A stretch of DNA of 7,618 nucleotides from assembly GCA_016795125.1 (NCBI GenBank), contig JAEUIG010000004.1, positions 1 to 7,618 of the forward strand, written 5' to 3'. The first letter of the stretch is position 1; each line of letters begins with the position of its first letter. This document shows, piece after piece, positions 5,419-7,618 of the stretch. Both the position numbers and the translations under genes were made by a program. Origin of the DNA: Planctomycetaceae bacterium (lineage in GTDB: Bacteria; Planctomycetota; Planctomycetia; Planctomycetales; Planctomycetaceae). The notes beneath the pieces were generated by a model that was given only the letters and a program-made list of their open reading frames with translations, searched no databases and was not told where the DNA came from.

Positions 5419-6402
5419 CTATTCGACTGCGACGACGAGGCGGGATTCGGTGTCGACGTGTTTCAGGGTGGCGAAGAGGCCGCAGACGGCGCCGGTTCCT
5501 CCAAAGGCCCGGGTCGACTTGATGACTTCGCCGTTCTGGCGCACCTCGACACGGAATTCATCGCGCACGGCGTCGATGGTCCATTCGTAAACGGTGTCCA
5601 GTTCCAGGTCGTCGAGGGACAGGATGGGAGTCAGTTTCGTCTTGTTGGCGGTGAAGAAGGAATAGGCTCCGTCATCGTCGAGTGCCCCGATCATGAAGTA
5701 GCCGTGCAGCTTCTTGGTCCCTTCCTGCTTCAGGATGAACACCACCCCTTTGCCGAAATGGCTGCGGGTTTTGCCGTCGATGGTGGCGGTATCCGTCCGC
5801 TTGGTGCCGGAAATGACGAACCCCTGTTCGCGAAATTCGACGAACAATTCGTCCGGGAGTTTTGCAGCGGCGGCCGGCATGGCCAGGGATGGTTCGGTCG
5901 CAATCCGCCGCACTTCGTAGGGCCTCGGCCGGATGACTTCGACCGGCGTGGGGATGTAGCTGCCGTCGCGGAACGAGTTGAGTTCCAGTTCAAACTCCGC
6001 CGCCTCCTCGTTGAGACGAATGAACTTGGCATCGTCGATGACCGTCTGAAATGCGGCTTCGAGAGTGCTGCGGCATCCGGCATACGCGGCGATGTAGGCG
6101 TCGATGGACTGCAGGTGCTCTGGTCCCAGGGCGTCTTTCTCGAATTGGCGGAAGTCCTCGGCCGTAATGTCGCCCAGGAGCCACTCGCCGCGATGAGTCC
6201 GGAGCTCGGCGGCGCGATCGGGATTGCCGTCCGATTCGAGCCTGGCGATCTCGGCGTCGAGGGCCGTGAGGTATTCGGTGCGGGCGGCGGCCGCCTGCTT
6301 GAGGTAGTCCACCTTGGCGGCCAGCAGCACGGCGGGACGGTCGAGAGCCAGGGCACAGGAGGCCCAGAAGACGGCCAGGACTGCTGCAAACTTCCGCGCC
6401 AT
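5419..6402 (-). CDS. secreted protein of unknown function, helical N-terminal half and beta-rich C-terminal half
   Basis: 327 residues from the ATG at 6402. An in-frame ATG at 6615 would place 71 residues before the signal peptide and is rejected; GAAGGG lies 7 nt upstream of 6402. The N-terminus MARKFAAVLAVFWASCALAL is a signal peptide, probably cut after ALA (residue 19). Residues about 22-145 are Ala/Glu/Leu-rich and predicted helical, possibly coiled coil (VDYLKQAAAARTEYLTALDA). A Pro-rich linker (151-185) follows. Residues about 185-327 look like a beta-sandwich: ELFVEFREQGFVISG, GVVFILKQ, KLHGYFMIGALDDDGAYSFF, YEWTIDAVRDEFRVEVRQNGEVI. The last portion resembles concanavalin-A-like or DUF1080-type domains in rhythm (strands with a small-residue GYF turn), but no catalytic residues stand out. 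It is likely periplasmic or surface exposed. Divergent from the methyltransferase gene with a 275-bp gap. Confidence 0.75.
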   Translation of the reverse strand: MARKFAAVLAVFWASCALALDRPAVLLAAKVDYLKQAAAARTEYLTALDAEIARLESDGNPDRAAELRTHRGEWLLGDITAEDFRQFEKDALGPEHLQSIDAYIAAYAGCRSTLEAAFQTVIDDAKFIRLNEEAAEFELELNSFRDGSYIPTPVEVIRPRPYEVRRIATEPSLAMPAAAAKLPDELFVEFREQGFVISGTKRTDTATIDGKTRSHFGKGVVFILKQEGTKKLHGYFMIGALDDDGAYSFFTANKTKLTPILSLDDLELDTVYEWTIDAVRDEFRVEVRQNGEVIKSTRAFGGTGAVCGLFATLKHVDTESRLVVAVE

Positions 6403-6485
6403 GGGAAGACCCTTCGGGAAGTGGGAGAAATCAAAGACGGCTACGGTAACAGTTTGTGTGGCGACCGAAGTAAAGTATGCATTCG

Positions 6486-6497
6486 TCCAGCGCTGGA
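6486..6497. promoter_or_regulatory. 12-bp perfect palindrome in the divergent intergenic region
   Basis: TCCAGCGCTGGA is self-complementary. It lies 84 bp upstream of the start at 6402 and 180 bp upstream of the start at 6678, between divergent genes. On the minus strand it falls between a weak TTGCGT and a weak CATACT spaced 18 bp apart, which would make it a promoter-spacer operator. A palindrome this long is uncommon by chance in a short stretch, but the GC bias lowers its weight. The rest of 6403-6677 shows nothing I can name. Confidence 0.3.
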
Positions 6498-6665
6498 ACG
6501 CAAGCCGCAGCGAAAGTATTCGCTCCCGACGATGGCGCGTGACCCATTCTCGGACTTTCGTACTGACAGCCGCACACCGAATGTTGCTCGGCACCTTAGG
6601 GCGAACCTGCGACATGCTTCGAGCCTCTGTTTCCTTCGTTAGCTCCTGTTGGATCCTTTCGCTCC

Positions 6666-6670
6666 AGGGA
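6666..6670 (+). promoter_or_regulatory. ribosome-binding site for the methyltransferase gene
   Basis: AGGGA lies 7 nt upstream of the ATG at 6678, supporting that start. No in-frame alternative further upstream is better supported. Confidence 0.5.
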
Positions 6671-6677
6671 TGTTTTC

Positions 6678-7412
6678 ATGGCTGAGTATCGCTGGAACCA
6701 GCACGAGACGGCCGCCGGCTACGATGCGGCGGCTCCGCTGGTGCATCCCCGCTACGTCGAGGTGCAGGACGCCGTGATGGCGGCGGTGCCTGCGAATCCG
6801 GCGCTCATTGTGGATGCCGGGGGCGGCTCCGGACGGCTGCTGGAGCGGTGCCTGGAACGCTGGCCCGCTGTGCACGCCGTGCTGATCGACCAGTCGGCGC
6901 CGTTTCTGGACCTGGCCCGCCGGCGGCTGGAACGGTTCGCGGGTCGTGTCGCCTTCCATCAGCGCCAGCTGCAGGACGATTGGCGCAGCGTGCTGACGGC
7001 CACGCCGACGGCGGTCGTGAGCACGTCGGCGGTACATCACCTGGAACCCCCCGAGAAGCGCGCATTCTACTCGCGGTGCCAGTCGGTCCTGGCTCCCGGC
7101 GGAGCACTCATTAACGGCGATGAGGTCCGCGATCCGGACGACAGCGTCTACCGGAAGACGCTCGAATGGTGGGCTGGCCGCATGCAGGTCATGGAGACCG
7201 ACGGCAGTGTTTCCGCACCGATGGCCGACGCGCTGGCGAAGTGGCGGCACCGCAATGTCGAACGTTTCGGCGAGCCGCGTGTCAGCGGGGACGACTGCCA
7301 CGAGACAGCGGAGGTGCAGCTCGACTATTTCCGCAGCATCGGACTTGTGAACGTGCGCATCGGCTGGGAGTCGGAGCTGTGGGCCGTGATGATCGGCGAG
7401 CAGCCGGCATGA
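6678..7412 (+). CDS. class I SAM-dependent methyltransferase
   Basis: 244 residues with an RBS at 6666-6670. Motif I is LIVDAGGGSGRLLE (43-56), carrying the glycine-rich SAM loop. The acidic end of strand 2 is VLIDQS (68-73) with Asp71 as the likely ribose-binding residue. Motif II/III text follows as VVSTSAVHHLEPPEKRAFY (113-131) and SVLAPGGALINGDEV (136-150). This is the Methyltransf_25/12-type Rossmann layout. A cap region (about 150-205) with WWAGRMQVME contributes the substrate pocket, and the protein ends with the usual antiparallel strand pair (FRSIGLVNVRIGW, ELWAVMIGEQ). The N-terminal W-N-x-x-E-T-A-A-x-Y-D opening is typical of small-molecule methyltransferases. The substrate cannot be inferred. 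It is predicted cytosolic. It is divergent from the secreted-protein gene and has no co-directional neighbour in the window. Confidence 0.87.
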   Translation: MAEYRWNQHETAAGYDAAAPLVHPRYVEVQDAVMAAVPANPALIVDAGGGSGRLLERCLERWPAVHAVLIDQSAPFLDLARRRLERFAGRVAFHQRQLQDDWRSVLTATPTAVVSTSAVHHLEPPEKRAFYSRCQSVLAPGGALINGDEVRDPDDSVYRKTLEWWAGRMQVMETDGSVSAPMADALAKWRHRNVERFGEPRVSGDDCHETAEVQLDYFRSIGLVNVRIGWESELWAVMIGEQPA

Positions 7413-7618
7413 GGTCTGAGCCGCCCGCAGGATCGGCACGAGCGTCACAGTCGGACGGAGCGCCTGAGGGGCCTGCGGACCGCATCTGCCGGGGGTTCCT
7501 GGCGAGAAGGCGCGTTTACAAAAAGAGACGCGATTTCCACGCCCTTCGCGCTGCCGCGACCTAGGATTTGGCGCAATTCGCACGACATTCGTCGGTGATG
7601 CGGTTGCGCTGGCGTCCT
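7413..7618. other. 3' intergenic stretch without a supported gene
   Basis: No family resemblance is visible in any frame. A short dyad (7474-7484, TGCGG-A-CCGCA) is too weak to call a terminator. TTTACA at 7515-7520 resembles a -35 box but has no matching -10 at a usual distance. An ATG at 7598 opens a frame to the window edge (7 codons, starting MRLRWRP), which might be the start of the next gene but cannot be supported. Confidence 0.5.

Noticed and set aside
5419..6615. Longer version of the secreted protein starting at the ATG at 6615
   Set aside because: It would bury the signal peptide behind 71 basic, low-similarity residues; the ATG at 6402 has an RBS-like sequence.
5404..6642. 412-codon open frame on + across the secreted-protein gene
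   Set aside because: It is in exact codon register with the minus-strand gene (5419-6402), where antisense stops need the rare sense codons TTA, CTA and TCA. The protein is low in recognisable motifs, while the minus frame has a signal peptide and RBS.
6639..7583. 314-codon open frame on - across the methyltransferase
   Set aside because: Codon-register shadow; its translation is rich in Arg/His/Pro with no family motif, while the + frame carries SAM-binding motifs.
7598..7618. Start of a next + gene at the ATG at 7598
   Set aside because: Only seven codons are in the window and there is no convincing RBS.

Overview
The window is GC-rich bacterial chromosomal DNA, most likely from a planctomycete (order Planctomycetales). 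This is inferred from three things: secreted proteins with no recognisable family, loosely packed genes with few clear Shine-Dalgarno sites, and intergenic repeat types (GTTGGAGTTC-hairpin repeats, 7-bp G-rich tandem arrays) of the sort I associate with that phylum. No RNA gene, insertion sequence, CRISPR array, phage gene or defence system is visible. Seven protein-coding genes account for the coding sequence.

Layout: (1) the 3' part of an alpha/beta-hydrolase esterase on +, cut by the left edge. (2) Facing it tail-to-tail with a 6-bp gap, a minus-strand diadenylate cyclase with a pyruvate-kinase-C-terminal-like N-terminal domain, the DacZ/CdaZ architecture. It is preceded by a plausible sigma70 promoter and a 12-bp leader hairpin. 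(3) A roughly 300-bp intergenic region ending in three copies of a structured repeat whose stems covary. (4) A minus-strand secreted protein of unknown function. (5) A 237-bp intergenic region with a 12-unit, 7-bp telomere-like array and a terminator-like hairpin. (6) A minus-strand DapA/NanA-superfamily aldolase, lying 60 bp downstream of (7) a minus-strand DUF58/von Willebrand A-like protein. (8) A short region with a widespread-type GC-rich hairpin repeat. (9) A minus-strand secreted protein with a helical N-terminal half and a beta-rich C-terminal half. (10) Divergent from it, a plus-strand class I SAM-dependent methyltransferase, followed by 206 bp without a supported gene.

How the genes work together: there is little sign of one pathway. 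The DUF58 gene and the aldolase may be co-transcribed, but their functions do not obviously connect. The other genes have their own intergenic regions. The most informative signals are non-coding: the covarying hairpin repeats at 2162-2264, the two-block heptamer array at 3259-3342, and the promoter plus leader hairpin in front of the cyclic-di-AMP synthase. Several long plus-strand reading frames across the minus-strand genes (and one minus-strand frame across the methyltransferase) are codon-register shadows and are not annotated.
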